A DNA stretch of 64,000 nt from NCBI RefSeq assembly GCF_002224485.1, contig NZ_CP022463.1, positions 1,398,817 through 1,462,816 of the forward strand, given 5' to 3'. Under the pieces are notes generated by a model, which worked only from the letters and a program-made list of their open reading frames with translations, made no database searches and was not told where the DNA came from. Positions 48,297-57,761 of the stretch are shown here, piece by piece. This DNA comes from Sinomonas sp. R1AF57. Its GTDB lineage: Bacteria > Actinomycetota > Actinomycetes > Actinomycetales > Micrococcaceae. The position numbers were made by a program, and so were the translations under genes. Position 1 is the stretch's first letter; the number at the start of each line of letters is the position of its first letter.

Positions 48297-49106
48297 CTAC
48301 TTCGCGAAACCGTGGTCGATCGCGACCTGGAGCGCGGCGCCCACGATCCCGGCCTCGTTCTTGAGCTTCGCGGGAACGATCGGCGTGCGCAGCTTGAGCC
48401 GCGGGAGGTACTCGTCCGCGCGCTTCGAGATGCCGCCGCCCACGATGAACAGCTCGGGGGAGAAGAGGAACTCGACGTGGGAGAAGTAGCGCTGGAGGAG
48501 CACTGAGTACTCCTCCCAGCTGAGCCCGTCGCGCTCCCGCGCCACCGCGGAAGCCTTCGTCTCGGCGTCGAAGCTGTCGATCTCGAGGTGGCCGAGTTCG
48601 GCGTTAGGCACGAGCCGGCCGTCGAAGACGAACGCCGAGCCGATCCCGGTGCCGAGCGTGATGACGAGGACCGTCCCGCCCACGCCCTTGCCGGCGCCGT
48701 AGCGGACCTCGGCGAGGCCGGCGGCATCGGCGTCGTTGATCACCTCGACCGGGCGGCCGAGCCGTTCGGTGAAGTGCCTGTCCACCTCGTAGTCGATCCA
48801 CGACTTGTCCACGTTCGCGGCGGAACGGGCGATGCCGTGCTGGATGATCGCCGGGAAGGTGACGCCCACGGGCGTGTCCTTGGCGGGCGCGCCGTCACGG
48901 GCGCTCAGCTCGTCCACGATCAGGGCGACGACGTCGGCCACGGCCTCGGGCGTGGACGGCTTCGGGGTGTCGATCCGGTAGCGGTCGCCGACCAGCTTGC
49001 CCTTCTTGAGGTCGACGATGCCGCCCTTGATGCCGGTGCCGCCGATGTCGATGCCGATCATGCGGGTCGACTCCTTGGAGTCCTTCTTCTTCTCGCTCTT
49101 GGCCAT
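48297..49106 (-). CDS. ppgK: Polyphosphate glucokinase
   Basis: 269 residues, ROK-related kinase that uses polyphosphate (or ATP) to phosphorylate glucose. IGIDIGGTGIKGGIVDLKKGKL at residues 17-38 and VITLGTGIGSAFVFDGRLVPNAELGHLE are typical of actinobacterial PPGK; it lacks the Cys-rich zinc motif of ROK glucokinase. A Lys/Glu-rich 15-residue N-terminus precedes the fold. ATG 49106 has GAGAGG upstream, 9 nt away. It lies 48 nt downstream of map and is probably co-transcribed with it. Confidence 0.94.
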   Translation of the reverse strand: MAKSEKKKDSKESTRMIGIDIGGTGIKGGIVDLKKGKLVGDRYRIDTPKPSTPEAVADVVALIVDELSARDGAPAKDTPVGVTFPAIIQHGIARSAANVDKSWIDYEVDRHFTERLGRPVEVINDADAAGLAEVRYGAGKGVGGTVLVITLGTGIGSAFVFDGRLVPNAELGHLEIDSFDAETKASAVARERDGLSWEEYSVLLQRYFSHVEFLFSPELFIVGGGISKRADEYLPRLKLRTPIVPAKLKNEAGIVGAALQVAIDHGFAK

Positions 49107-49154
49107 GCGTGGTGCCTCTCGCGGGTCAGGGGGGATGCCAGGGCCGTGTGAGGC

Positions 49155-50033
49155 CTAGGGGAGAGTGAGGATCTCGGCGCCGCTCTCGGTGACGACGAGG
49201 GTGTGCTCGAACTGGGCGGTGCGCTTCCGGTCCCGGGTGACGACGGTCCAGTCGTCCTCCCACATGTCCCATTCGATCCCGCCGAGGGTCAGCATCGGCT
49301 CGATCGTGAAGACCATCCCCGGCTCCATCACCCTGCTGTAGGCGGGTGCGGCGTCGTAGTGCGGGATGATCAGGCCTGTGTGGAAGGCCTCGCCCACGCC
49401 GTGCCCGGTGAAGTCCCGCACCACGCCGTAGCCGAAGCGCTTGGCGTAGGAGGAGATGGCACGGCCGATCACATTGATCTCGCGTCCGGGGGCGACGGCC
49501 TTGATGGCCCGGCGGAGGGACTCCTGCGTCCGCTCCACGAGCAGCCTCGACTCGTCGTCCACGTTCCCCACGAGGAAGGTGTAGTTGGTGTCGCCGTGGA
49601 CACCGTCCTTGTAAGCAGTGATGTCGATGTTGATGATGTCGCCGTCGGCGAGGACCGTGGAGTCCGGGATGCCGTGGCAGATGACCTCGTTCAGCGACGT
49701 GCACAGCGATTTCGGGAAGCCGCGGTAGCCGAGCGTGGACGGGTAGGCGCCGTGCGCGACGAGGAATTCGTGGCCGACCCTGTCGAGTTCATCGGTCGTG
49801 ACGCCGGGCCGGATGTGCCGGCCCACCTCGGCGATCGCCTGCGCGGCGATCTTCCCTGCGGCGCGGACACGCTCGATCTTCTCGGGGGAGAGGACGTCGG
49901 AACCCTCGAACTTGGCGGGGGCCTTCTTCCATGCGTACTCGGGTCGCGGGATGGACTCCGGGACCGGGCGGACAGGCGTGACCGCCCCGCGGACGAGCGT
50001 GCCCACGGGTGCCGTGGCGGGGGAAGAAGGCAT
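49155..50033 (-). CDS. map: Methionine aminopeptidase type I, N-terminally extended
   Basis: 292 residues. Removes the initiator methionine from nascent proteins. Metal ligands are complete: Asp pair in [18 protein letters not shown], His in GHGVGEAFH, Glu in FTIEPML and the late Glu in QFEHTLVVT. The N-terminal extension of about 40 residues (Pro/Arg-rich, [17 protein letters not shown]) is that of MapB (Rv2861c) type 1c enzymes. Start ATG 50033 has no ribosome binding site; a TACACT box 6 nt before it makes it leaderless. Confidence 0.95.
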   Translation of the reverse strand: MPSSPATAPVGTLVRGAVTPVRPVPESIPRPEYAWKKAPAKFEGSDVLSPEKIERVRAAGKIAAQAIAEVGRHIRPGVTTDELDRVGHEFLVAHGAYPSTLGYRGFPKSLCTSLNEVICHGIPDSTVLADGDIINIDITAYKDGVHGDTNYTFLVGNVDDESRLLVERTQESLRRAIKAVAPGREINVIGRAISSYAKRFGYGVVRDFTGHGVGEAFHTGLIIPHYDAAPAYSRVMEPGMVFTIEPMLTLGGIEWDMWEDDWTVVTRDRKRTAQFEHTLVVTESGAEILTLP

Positions 50034-50039
50034 AGGGTG

Positions 50040-50045
50040 AGTGTA
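50040..50045 (-). promoter_or_regulatory. -10 element TACACT, leaderless start for map
   Basis: Minus-strand TACACT (50045-50040), 6 nt (CACCCT), then ATG 50033. The only other Met start besides ATG 62719 in this leaderless group with exact 6-nt spacing. Confidence 0.6.
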
Positions 50046-50085
50046 CTAGGCCGAGTGACGGCCGGGCCGTCAGGAAGGGACTCAG

Positions 50086-50274
50086 ATGGTCGAGTACTGG
50101 TACAACGTCGTCACCCACCAGGTCGAGGAAGATGCCCAGAGCGACTGGACGCAGCTCATCGGCCCCTACAAGACCCGCGCGGAGGCCGAGAAGGCCCTCG
50201 AGAAGGTGAAGGAGCGCAACCGCGCGTGGGACCCGTCCGACGCCAACGGGGACGGGTGGAGCGACAACGACTGA
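50086..50274 (+). CDS. Small SPOR-domain protein
   Basis: 62 residues, almost wholly one SPOR-like domain (YWYNVVTHQVEE...LIGPYKTRAEAEKALEKVKERN) with an acidic Asp/Gly/Asn-rich end. SPOR domains normally bind denuded glycan at the septum, outside the membrane, but this protein has no signal peptide or membrane helix, so it should be cytoplasmic; the role is unknown. ATG 50086 follows AGGAAGGGA at 5 nt. Divergent from map, convergent with panB. Confidence 0.85.
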   Translation: MVEYWYNVVTHQVEEDAQSDWTQLIGPYKTRAEAEKALEKVKERNRAWDPSDANGDGWSDND

Positions 50275-50290
50275 TCAGGCGCCCGGCTGA

Positions 50291-51175
50291 TTAGAAGCTG
50301 TGCTCGGGTCCAGGGAACTGGCCCGACCGGACGTCCTCGCGGTAGGCCCGCGCCGCGTCCAGGAGGATGGTGCGCAGGTCCGCGTACTTCTTGACGAACT
50401 TCGCCACCCTGACTCCCTCGCCGCCCCTCAGGCCGGCCATGTCCTGCCACACGAGGACCTGCCCTGTCGTGGCGTTGCCCGCACCGATGCCGATGGTCGG
50501 CACGGTGAGCGCGGCGTCGACCGCGGCGGCAGTGGCGGCCGGCACCATCTCCATGAGCACACAGAACGCCCCCGCGGACTCCAGGGCCCTCGCGTCCTCG
50601 ATGAGCCGCTCCGCATCCTCGCCGCGGCCCTGGACACGGTATCCGCCGAGGGCATGCTCGCTCTGCGGCGTGAATCCGATGTGCGCCATGACCGGCACGC
50701 CCGCCTGGACCATGGCCCGGACCGTGTCGGCGTAGTACGCGCCGCCCTCCATCTTCACCGCGTGGGCGAGGCCCTCCTTGAGAAAGCGCACGCCGGTCGC
50801 CACGGCCTGCTCCGAGGAGACCTCGTAGCTGCCGAAGGGGAGGTCCGCGACGACGAGGGCCCGCTTCGCAGAGGTCGCGACCGCGCGGACGAGCGAGATC
50901 ATCTCGTCGACCGTGACGGGCAGGGAGGTGGCGTGCCCGTAGACGTTGTTCGCGGCGGAGTCCCCCACGAGCAGCACTTCGATGCCCGCCTCGTCGAAGA
51001 TCTGCGCCGTGTACTGCTCGTAGGCAGTGAGCATGGCGAACTTCTCTCCGCGTTCCTTGGCCTGAGCGAGGTGGTGGATGCGCACGCGGCCGGCCGGCCT
51101 GGGCGAGGCCGGGCCGGTCCCATAGGGAGCAGCCGGCTCGTCCGGGCGCGCCGGCTCAGAAGTCGTGGGGGCCAT
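50291..51175 (-). CDS. panB: 3-methyl-2-oxobutanoate hydroxymethyltransferase
   Basis: 294 residues from ATG 51175. First committed step of pantothenate synthesis: transfers a hydroxymethyl group from methylene-tetrahydrofolate to ketoisovalerate. Signatures [56 protein letters not shown] and [19 protein letters not shown] are present. panC and panD are not adjacent. An upstream in-frame ATG at 51250 is rejected: ATG 51175 lies 7 nt after a TAGTCT box, and the sequence between would be inside the promoter region. Divergent from glnA2. Confidence 0.95.
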   Translation of the reverse strand: MAPTTSEPARPDEPAAPYGTGPASPRPAGRVRIHHLAQAKERGEKFAMLTAYEQYTAQIFDEAGIEVLLVGDSAANNVYGHATSLPVTVDEMISLVRAVATSAKRALVVADLPFGSYEVSSEQAVATGVRFLKEGLAHAVKMEGGAYYADTVRAMVQAGVPVMAHIGFTPQSEHALGGYRVQGRGEDAERLIEDARALESAGAFCVLMEMVPAATAAAVDAALTVPTIGIGAGNATTGQVLVWQDMAGLRGGEGVRVAKFVKKYADLRTILLDAARAYREDVRSGQFPGPEHSF

Positions 51176-51182
51176 ACCGACG

Positions 51183-51188
51183 AGACTA
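51183..51188 (-). promoter_or_regulatory. -10 element TAGTCT, leaderless start for panB
   Basis: Minus-strand TAGTCT, 7 nt, then ATG 51175. It is back to back with the glnA2 -10 box, 13 bp away. Confidence 0.55.
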
Positions 51189-51201
51189 GTCGATGCTTCA
51201 G

Positions 51202-51207
51202 TAGAGT
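51202..51207 (+). promoter_or_regulatory. -10 element TAGAGT for glnA2
   Basis: TAGAGT with a start near 51214 and a leader of about 35 nt. Its -35 position falls on the panB -10 box, so RNA polymerase should not bind both promoters at once. Confidence 0.45.
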
Positions 51208-51248
51208 GGGGGGAGTGCGGCCCAACGTCGTTAGGAACTGAAGAACCC

Positions 51249-52589
51249 ATGAACCGTCAGCAGGAATTCGTGCTCCGCACCATCGAGGAACGCGACGTCC
51301 GATTCGTCCGCCTGTGGTTCACAGACGTGGTCGGCTCCCTCAAGTCCGTCGCGCTCGCCCCGGCCGAGGTCGAGGGTGCGTTCGACGAGGGGCTGGGCTT
51401 CGACGGGTCCTCGATCGAGGGCCTGGCCCGCGTCTCCGAATCGGACATGCTCCTCCAGCCTGACCCGTCGACCTTCCAGATCCTCCCGTGGCGCGGCGAG
51501 ACCGAGCCGACGTCGCGCATGTTTTGCGACATCCTCACGCCCGACGGCGAGCCCTCGCCCGCCGACCCGCGCAACGTCCTCAAGCGCACCCTCGCCAAGG
51601 CGGCGGAGATGGGCTTCACCTGCTACACCCACCCCGAGATCGAGTTCTACCTCCTGGAGTCGGATCGGCTCGGACCGGACGGCGCCCCCGTGCCTGTGGA
51701 CCAGGGCGGGTACTTCGACCACGTTCCCGGCGGGGTCGCCCAGGACTTCCGCCGCACGGTGGTCAACATGCTCGAATCCGTGGGCATCTCCGTCGAGTTC
51801 TCCCACCACGAGGGCGGGCCGGGCCAGAACGAGATCGACCTGCGCTACGCCGATGCGCTCCAGACGGCGGACAACATCATGACCTTCCGCACGGTCGTCA
51901 AGGAGGTGGCACTCCAGCAGGGTGCCTACGCGACCTTCATGCCCAAGCCCTTCACGTCCCACCCCGGCTCCGGCATGCACACTCATTTCTCGCTCTTCGA
52001 GGGCGACTCCAACGCCTTCCATGAGCCCGGGGCCGAGTTCCAGCTGTCCAAGACGGCGCGCCAGTTCATCGCCGGCCTCCTGCGGCACGCGAGCGAGTTC
52101 ACCGCGGTGACGAACCAGTTCGTCAACTCCTACAAGCGCCTGTGGGGCGGTGGAGAGGCGCCCAGCTACCTCAGCTGGGGCCACAACAACCGTTCGGCGC
52201 TCGTGCGCGTGCCCCTGTACAAGCCGGGCAAGGCGCAGAGCGGACGCATCGAGTACCGCGGGATCGACTCGGCGACGAACCCGTACCTCTCTTACGCGGT
52301 CCTGCTCGGCGCCGGGCTCAAGGGCATCGAGGAGGGGTACGAGCTCCCGCCGGCGGCCGAGGACGACATCTCCTCGCTCACCACGGCCGAGCGTCGGGTC
52401 ATGGGGCATTCGCCACTGCCCGCGAGCCTCCACGACGCGATCAACGCGATGGAGGACTCAGAGCTCATGGCCGAGATCCTGGGCGAGCAGGTGTTCGAGT
52501 ACTTCCTGCGCAACAAGCGCCAGGAGTGGAACGAGTACCGCCTCGAGGTGACGCCCTACGAGCTCTACCGCAACCTCGGGATCCTCTAG
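51249..52589 (+). CDS. glnA2: Glutamine synthetase, GlnA2 type
   Basis: 446 residues, the same length as M. tuberculosis GlnA2 (Rv2222c). Glutamine synthetase core: [10 protein letters not shown] (ammonia-binding loop), [16 protein letters not shown] and NRSALVRVP. The place of the adenylylation tyrosine (NLYxLP in GlnA1) reads EDDISSLT, with no Tyr, so GlnE should not modify it. ATG 51249 begins with [17 protein letters not shown], the standard N-terminus; an upstream in-frame ATG at 51165 lies in the divergent promoter and is rejected. The ribosome binding site GAAG is weak. Forms an operon with glnE, 9 nt apart. Confidence 0.93.
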   Translation: MNRQQEFVLRTIEERDVRFVRLWFTDVVGSLKSVALAPAEVEGAFDEGLGFDGSSIEGLARVSESDMLLQPDPSTFQILPWRGETEPTSRMFCDILTPDGEPSPADPRNVLKRTLAKAAEMGFTCYTHPEIEFYLLESDRLGPDGAPVPVDQGGYFDHVPGGVAQDFRRTVVNMLESVGISVEFSHHEGGPGQNEIDLRYADALQTADNIMTFRTVVKEVALQQGAYATFMPKPFTSHPGSGMHTHFSLFEGDSNAFHEPGAEFQLSKTARQFIAGLLRHASEFTAVTNQFVNSYKRLWGGGEAPSYLSWGHNNRSALVRVPLYKPGKAQSGRIEYRGIDSATNPYLSYAVLLGAGLKGIEEGYELPPAAEDDISSLTTAERRVMGHSPLPASLHDAINAMEDSELMAEILGEQVFEYFLRNKRQEWNEYRLEVTPYELYRNLGIL

Positions 52590-52598
52590 GCACCTCCC

Positions 52599-55500
52599 GT
52601 GGCTCCCAGCCTGACGCGGCGCCTCATCGCCCTCGGCTCCTCCGACCCGGACCGGGCCGAGCGGTTCCTCGGCGCCAGGGAGCTCGAGGGCATCGGCATC
52701 GAGGTCCTCCTCGAGGGTCTCGCGGTGGCCCCCGACCCGGACGTCGCGCTGCTCGCCCTCGTCCGGCTGCTCGAGAAGGAGCCCGGGCTGCGGGAGCTCG
52801 TCGAGGCGGGACCCGCGCGGAGCGAGCCCCTGTTCCGGCTTCTGGGGGCCTCGGAGGCGCTGGGGGAGTTCCTGTACAGGCGGCCCGAGCACCTCGATGT
52901 CGTCACGGTCCAGCCGTCCGCGGAACCGCAGGGGGCCGACCCCCGCGAGCTCCGCGAGACGCTGCTGCGTTCGGTGGGTGCCGATCCGCAGTCGCCGCGG
53001 CCGGTGGCAGCCGTGACCGGCGCCGAGGCCTACGAGGCCCTCCGGGTGGCCTACCGGAGAAGGCTCTGCGAACTCGCGCTCAGGGACCTTCTCGCCGCCT
53101 CGCCCACCGACTTCCTCCCCACGGCGGCCGCCGAACTGTCCGACCTCGCCGGAGCAGCGCTCGAGGCCGCGCTCGCCGTGTCCCGGGCGGAGGCGGAGGC
53201 GACGTTCGGCCGCGAGGACGTCGCCGCCGTCGGGCTTGCGGTGATCGGCATGGGCAAGTGCGGGGCGCGGGAGCTCAACTACATCTCGGACGTGGACGTC
53301 GTGTACGTCATCGAGGCGGACGGCGCGCGGGCCGGCGAGCTCGACGATGCCCGCGCCGTCCTGATCGGGACGCACCTGGCGACCGGCCTGGCCCGGGCGG
53401 TGTACTCGACAGGCCGCGAACCAGCGCTGTGGCAGGTCGATGCGAACCTGCGCCCCGAGGGCCGCGACGGCCCCCTCGTGCGGACCCTCGACTCGCATCT
53501 GGCCTACTACGCACGCTGGGCCCAGAGCTGGGAGTTCCAGGCGCTCCTCAAGGCCCGTTGGATCGCGGGGGACCGCGCGCTCGGGGAGCGCTACGAGCAG
53601 GCCATCGCGCCGCTCGTCTGGTCCTCGGCGGGACGCGAGGGGTTCGTGGAGTCCGTCCAGGCGATGCGCCGGCGGGTCACCGAGAACATCCCCGCCGCCG
53701 AGGCCGACAGGCAGATCAAGCTCGGCGCCGGGGGGCTGCGCGACGTCGAGTTCACCGTCCAGCTCCTCCAGCTCGTGCACGGGAGGTCGGACGAGAACCT
53801 GCGGGTGCGGGACACCACCTCGGCGATCGCCGCCCTCGCCGAGGGCGGCTACATCGGACGCCGGGATGCGGACGAGTTCGACTCCTCGTACCGGTACCTC
53901 CGCCTCCTCGAGCACCGCCTCCAGCTCTCGAGGCTCCGCCGGACGCACCTCATGCCGGTCAAGGACGATGCCCTGCGCGCGCTGGCCCGTGCAGCCCAGG
54001 GGATCCTCGAGATCGGCAAGTCCTCGCCGGAACAGCTCCTGGAGACCTGGCACCGGACCAAGCGGCGCGTCCGCGAACTCCACGAGCGCATCTTCTACCG
54101 GCCGCTCCTGAACACCGTGGCCAACCTGAGCCCCGACGAGGCGCGTCTCACGCCGGAGGCGGCGCAGGCACGCCTGGCCGCGCTCGGGTACCGCGACCCC
54201 CAGGGGTCCATGCGGCACATCGAGGCCCTGACAGCTGGCGTGAGCCGCCGGGCCGCGCTCCAGCGGCAGCTCCTCCCCGTCCTGCTCGGCTGGCTCGCCG
54301 AGGGCGTGGATCCCGACGGCGGCCTCCTCGCCTTCCGCCGGGTGAGCGAGGCGCTGGGGACCTCGCCCTGGTATCTCGGCCTCCTGCGCGACTCTGCGGC
54401 GGCGGCCGAGCGGCTGTGCCACGTCCTGTCGGACTCTCGGCTCATCGCGGACCTCCTCGAAGTCTCGCCCGAATCGGTGGCCTGGCTCGGGAACGACGCC
54501 GACCTGCGGCCCCTGGCGCTCGAGGCGCAGTGGAACGAGATCCAGTCCAAGCTGTCGCGGCACGCCGATCCGGCCGCCGCCATGCGCCTGGTGCGCCTCA
54601 TCCGGCGCCGCGAGATCCTCCGCGTGGCCCTCGCCGACCGCGCGCGCATCATCGACACCCAAGGGGTGGGCCGGGCGCTGGCCGACGCGGACCAGGCGGC
54701 CGTGCTCGGGGCGCTGCGCGTGGCAGAGGCGGCGGCCGCCGCGAAGGCGACGCTCGTGACCCAGGTGCTGGTCGTCGCGATGGGGCGCCAGGGGGGCCGG
54801 GAGATCGGCTACGGCTCGGACGCCGATGTGATCTACGTGCACCGGCCGCTGCCGGACGCTGATCCGGCGGCTGCCCAGAAGCAGGCCCTCGAGATCGTCG
54901 GCAGCCTCTCGGCACTCCTCACCCAGCCGCTCAAGCCGCCGGTCCTCGCGGAGCGGGTCCTCACGCTCGATGCCGACCTGCGCCCGGAGGGGAAGAACGG
55001 CCCGCTCGTGCGGTCCCTCGACTCGTTCGCCGAGTACTACCGCCGGTGGGCCCTGACCTGGGAGGCCCAGGCGCTCCTGCGCGCACGGCCCCTGGCTGGG
55101 GACGACGGCCTCGCGAAGGAGTTCATGGCGCTCGTGGACACCGTGCGGTACCCGGAGGAGCTGCCGCCGGCTGAGATCCGGGAGATCCGGCGCATCAAGG
55201 CCAGGGTGGAGTCAGAGCGGCTCCCGCGGGGCGCGGACCCGTCGCGGCACGTCAAGCTCGGACGCGGCGGCCTGAGCGACGTCGAGTGGCTCGTCCAGCT
55301 GCTCCAGCTCGAGCATGCGGCGCAGCACCCCCAGCTCCGCACCACCGAGACGCTCCCTGCGCTCTCTGCGGCGGCGGACCTCGGCCTCCTGCCGAAGGCC
55401 GATGCCGAGCTCCTCGCCGAGGCATGGATCCTCGCGAGCCGCGTCCGCAGCGCCAACGTCGCATGGTCCGGCCGGGCCTCGGACGTGCTGCCCACCTCCC

Positions 55501-55634
55501 GGCGCGATCTCGAGGCGGTCGCCCGCTGGTGCGGCTATGCCCCGGGGAACGCCTCCGCACTGGAGCAGCACTACCTGAACCTCACCCGCCGGGCGCGCCA
55601 GGTCTTCGAGCGCATCTTCTACGGCACCCAGTGA
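52599..55634 (+). CDS. glnE: Bifunctional glutamine synthetase adenylyltransferase/deadenylase
   Basis: 1011 residues, two nucleotidyltransferase domains: deadenylase site near residues 217-235 (GMGKCGARELNY...SDVDVVYV) and adenylyltransferase site near 728-746 (GRQGGREIGYGSDADVIYV), each with the DxD metal-binding pair, separated by helical regulatory domains. It adds and removes AMP on glutamine synthetase I (here GlnA1) according to nitrogen status. GTG 52599 has no clear ribosome binding site; the gene lies 9 nt after glnA2. Order glnA2-glnE is that of M. tuberculosis. Confidence 0.95.
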   Translation: MAPSLTRRLIALGSSDPDRAERFLGARELEGIGIEVLLEGLAVAPDPDVALLALVRLLEKEPGLRELVEAGPARSEPLFRLLGASEALGEFLYRRPEHLDVVTVQPSAEPQGADPRELRETLLRSVGADPQSPRPVAAVTGAEAYEALRVAYRRRLCELALRDLLAASPTDFLPTAAAELSDLAGAALEAALAVSRAEAEATFGREDVAAVGLAVIGMGKCGARELNYISDVDVVYVIEADGARAGELDDARAVLIGTHLATGLARAVYSTGREPALWQVDANLRPEGRDGPLVRTLDSHLAYYARWAQSWEFQALLKARWIAGDRALGERYEQAIAPLVWSSAGREGFVESVQAMRRRVTENIPAAEADRQIKLGAGGLRDVEFTVQLLQLVHGRSDENLRVRDTTSAIAALAEGGYIGRRDADEFDSSYRYLRLLEHRLQLSRLRRTHLMPVKDDALRALARAAQGILEIGKSSPEQLLETWHRTKRRVRELHERIFYRPLLNTVANLSPDEARLTPEAAQARLAALGYRDPQGSMRHIEALTAGVSRRAALQRQLLPVLLGWLAEGVDPDGGLLAFRRVSEALGTSPWYLGLLRDSAAAAERLCHVLSDSRLIADLLEVSPESVAWLGNDADLRPLALEAQWNEIQSKLSRHADPAAAMRLVRLIRRREILRVALADRARIIDTQGVGRALADADQAAVLGALRVAEAAAAAKATLVTQVLVVAMGRQGGREIGYGSDADVIYVHRPLPDADPAAAQKQALEIVGSLSALLTQPLKPPVLAERVLTLDADLRPEGKNGPLVRSLDSFAEYYRRWALTWEAQALLRARPLAGDDGLAKEFMALVDTVRYPEELPPAEIREIRRIKARVESERLPRGADPSRHVKLGRGGLSDVEWLVQLLQLEHAAQHPQLRTTETLPALSAAADLGLLPKADAELLAEAWILASRVRSANVAWSGRASDVLPTSRRDLEAVARWCGYAPGNASALEQHYLNLTRRARQVFERIFYGTQ

Positions 55635-55656
55635 AATGCAGGAAAGGAACCCGAGC

Positions 55657-55986
55657 ATGATGCACGGAACGATCGACGTGTCCCAGGCGGCCGCCGAGGA
55701 GCTCGAGAAGGCGCGCACCAGCCCGCACGGCAGGAGCGCGCGGGCGCTCCTCCACGACGGCCACCTGCGGCACACGCTCCTGGCCATCCTCGACGGGGAG
55801 GTCCTCGGGGACCACCTCAAGCCGCCCGCGGCGACGCTCCACGTGCTCTCGGGCACCTTCGTGGTGCGCTCCGACGGGCCCGACCTCAGGCTCGACGCAG
55901 GCCAGCTCGCCGTGCTCCCGGGCCCCCGGCACGATGTCACCGCCGATGGCGACTCGACCGGCATCCTCACCACGCTCGCGGACTAG
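55657..55986 (+). CDS. Cupin-fold protein of unknown function
   Basis: 109 residues, small cupin: HLKPPAATLHVLSGTFVVRSDG and DAGQLAVLPGPRHDV form the two cupin motifs. The first motif keeps one His and the second a His; the metal site looks incomplete (few His/Glu ligands), so it may be a binding rather than catalytic protein. ATG 55657 (or 55660) has GGAAAGGA 8 nt upstream; an upstream in-frame ATG at 55636 lies before that site. It follows glnE by 22 nt and could be co-transcribed with glnA2-glnE. A large terminator follows. Confidence 0.82.
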   Translation: MMHGTIDVSQAAAEELEKARTSPHGRSARALLHDGHLRHTLLAILDGEVLGDHLKPPAATLHVLSGTFVVRSDGPDLRLDAGQLAVLPGPRHDVTADGDSTGILTTLAD

Positions 55987-56017
55987 TTTCGCCGCTCCCG
56001 CGCCACCGGGCCCACGT

Positions 56018-56084
56018 CACGCACGACGACGCCCCCCACCCTCCGCAGGCTGGCTGCGGGAGGCGGGGGGCGTCGTCGTGCGTG
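56018..56084. terminator. Bidirectional terminator between the cupin gene and glnA1
   Basis: A 20-bp perfect outer stem (56018-56037 with 56065-56084) plus an inner 5-9-bp stem, between converging genes. It is the strongest hairpin in the window. Confidence 0.85.
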
Positions 56085-56101
56085 CGGGCTCTCGGGGAGG
56101 C

Positions 56102-57526
56102 TCAGCAGCCGAAGTAGAGCTCGAACTCGTAGGGGTTCGGGCGCAGCGAGAGCGGCATGATCTCCTTCTCGCGCTTGTACGCGACCCAGGTGTCGATGAG
56201 GTCCTGCGTGAAGACGCCACCGGCCTGGAGGAACTCGTTGTCCGCCTCGAGGGCCTCGAGGGCCTCCTCGAGCGAGCCGGGCGCCTTGGGGATGTCGCGG
56301 GCCTCCTCGACGGGGAGCTCGTAGAGGTCCTTGTCGATCGGGGCGGGCGGCTCGATGCGGTTGCGGATGCCGTCGATGCCGGCCATGAGCTGGGCGGCGA
56401 ACGCGAGGTACGGGTTGGACGAGGGGTCCGGCGCGCGGAACTCGATGCGCTTGGCCTTCGGGTTGGAGCCCGTGATCGGGATGCGGATGCCGGCGGAGCG
56501 GTTGCCCTGCGAGTAGACCATGTTCACGGGGGCCTCGAAGCCCTTCACCAGGCGCTTGTACGAGTTCACGGTCGGGTTCGTGAACGCGAGGACGGCCGAT
56601 GCGTGCTTGAGGAGGCCGCCGATGTACCAGCGGGCGAGGTCGGAGAGGTTCGCGTAGCCCTTCTCGTCGTAGAAGAGGGGCTCGCCGCCGTTCCAGAGCG
56701 ACTGGTGGCAGTGCATGCCCGAGCCGTTGTCGCCGAAGATCGGCTTCGGCATGAAGGTCACCGTCTTGCCCCACTCGAGCGCGGTGTTCTTGATGATGTA
56801 CTTGAACTTCTGCAGGTCGTCCGCAGCGCGCACGAGGGTCGAGAACCTGTAGTTGATCTCGGCCTGGCCGGCGGCGCCGACCTCGTGGTGCGAGCGCTCG
56901 ACCTCGAGGCCCGCGGCGTCGAGGGCGAGGCACATGGCGTCGCGGAGGTCAGCCTGGTGGTCGACCGGCGCCACCGGGAAGTAGCCGCCCTTGAACGGGG
57001 TCTTGTTGCCGAGGTTGCCGCCCTCCTCCTCGCGGCCGGAGTTCCACGGGGCCTCGATGGAGTCGACCTTGTAGAAGGAGCCCTGCGGGGAGGACTCGAA
57101 CTGGACGTTGTCGAAGACGAAGAACTCGGCCTCGGGGGCGAAGAACGCGGTGTCCGCGATGCCGGTGGAGGCAAGGTAGGCCTCGGCGCGCTCGGCCACG
57201 CCGCGGGGGTCGCGGTGGTAGGGCTCGCCGGTGCGCGGGTTCACGATGGAGAAGTTCAGGGCGAGGGTCTTCTCGACGCGGAACGGGTCCACGAACGCCG
57301 TCGTGACATCCGGGATGAGCTGCATGTCGGACTCTGCGATGCCCTGGAAGCCGCGGATCGAGGAGCCGTCGAAGAGCTGCCCGTTCTCGAAGAAGTCGGC
57401 GTCGACCGTCTTGGCAGGGATGTTGAAGTGCTGCTGGACGCCGGGCAGGTCGGTGAAGCGGATGTCGACGAACTTGACGTCTTCGTCCTGGATGTACTTG
57501 AGGACTTCGTCCGCAGACTTGAACAT
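56102..57526 (-). CDS. glnA: Glutamine synthetase type I (GlnA1), adenylylation-competent
   Basis: 474 residues. Main ammonia-assimilating enzyme: glutamate + NH3 + ATP to glutamine. Glutamine synthetase signatures [29 protein letters not shown] and [12 protein letters not shown] are present. The adenylylation site is intact: Tyr402 in DLYELP (Tyr406 region in M. tuberculosis GlnA1). Start ATG 57526 has AGGAG 5 nt upstream; an upstream in-frame ATG at 57541 is inside that region. A GlnR-type box lies about 135-150 nt before the start. Convergent with the cupin gene and divergent from the RDD gene. Confidence 0.96.
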   Translation of the reverse strand: MFKSADEVLKYIQDEDVKFVDIRFTDLPGVQQHFNIPAKTVDADFFENGQLFDGSSIRGFQGIAESDMQLIPDVTTAFVDPFRVEKTLALNFSIVNPRTGEPYHRDPRGVAERAEAYLASTGIADTAFFAPEAEFFVFDNVQFESSPQGSFYKVDSIEAPWNSGREEEGGNLGNKTPFKGGYFPVAPVDHQADLRDAMCLALDAAGLEVERSHHEVGAAGQAEINYRFSTLVRAADDLQKFKYIIKNTALEWGKTVTFMPKPIFGDNGSGMHCHQSLWNGGEPLFYDEKGYANLSDLARWYIGGLLKHASAVLAFTNPTVNSYKRLVKGFEAPVNMVYSQGNRSAGIRIPITGSNPKAKRIEFRAPDPSSNPYLAFAAQLMAGIDGIRNRIEPPAPIDKDLYELPVEEARDIPKAPGSLEEALEALEADNEFLQAGGVFTQDLIDTWVAYKREKEIMPLSLRPNPYEFELYFGC

Positions 57527-57622
57527 CGGTGCTCCTAACACATGGGGTGGCAGTCGGGCCGGGCGGGAACGTGGCGCGCACGGGCAGTGCGGGGCGCCGT
57601 ACGCCTCGCTGCAACGGGTATC

Positions 57623-57628
57623 AGACTA
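57623..57628 (-). promoter_or_regulatory. -10 element TAGTCT for glnA1
   Basis: Minus-strand TAGTCT, start predicted near 57616, leader about 90 nt with ribosome binding site AGGAG. The GlnR box centre is about 52 bp upstream of that start. Confidence 0.45.
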
Positions 57629-57660
57629 CGAACGGAGGATTTCCCGTCCGTGTCCGCTTT

Positions 57661-57676
57661 GTTTCGGCGAGGTTAC
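57661..57676 (-). promoter_or_regulatory. GlnR-type box upstream of glnA1
   Basis: On the minus strand GTAAC-CTCGCC-GAAAC, an exact GTNAC-N6-GNAAC half of the actinobacterial GlnR site. A degenerate second copy (TTTAC/GGAAC, 57685-57696) lies next to it at non-canonical spacing. Confidence 0.65.
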
Positions 57677-57749
57677 ATGCGGCGGTTCCGTGTAAACGCT
57701 AGCCGCCGGGGACGGCTGGGGCCAAGAGCCCGCAACGAGCGCGCCCGCC

Positions 57750-57755
57750 TAGAAT
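57750..57755 (+). promoter_or_regulatory. -10 element TAGAAT, leaderless start for the RDD gene
   Basis: TAGAAT, 6 nt (GGAGCG), then GTG 57762. GGAG lies only 2 nt from the start, too close to act as a ribosome binding site. Confidence 0.55.
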
Positions 57756-57761
57756 GGAGCG

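Noticed and set aside
52142-54862. Second plus-strand frame of 906 codons inside glnA2 and glnE
   Set aside because: It is an out-of-frame translation rich in Arg, Gly, Pro and Ala; the true frames carry all catalytic motifs.
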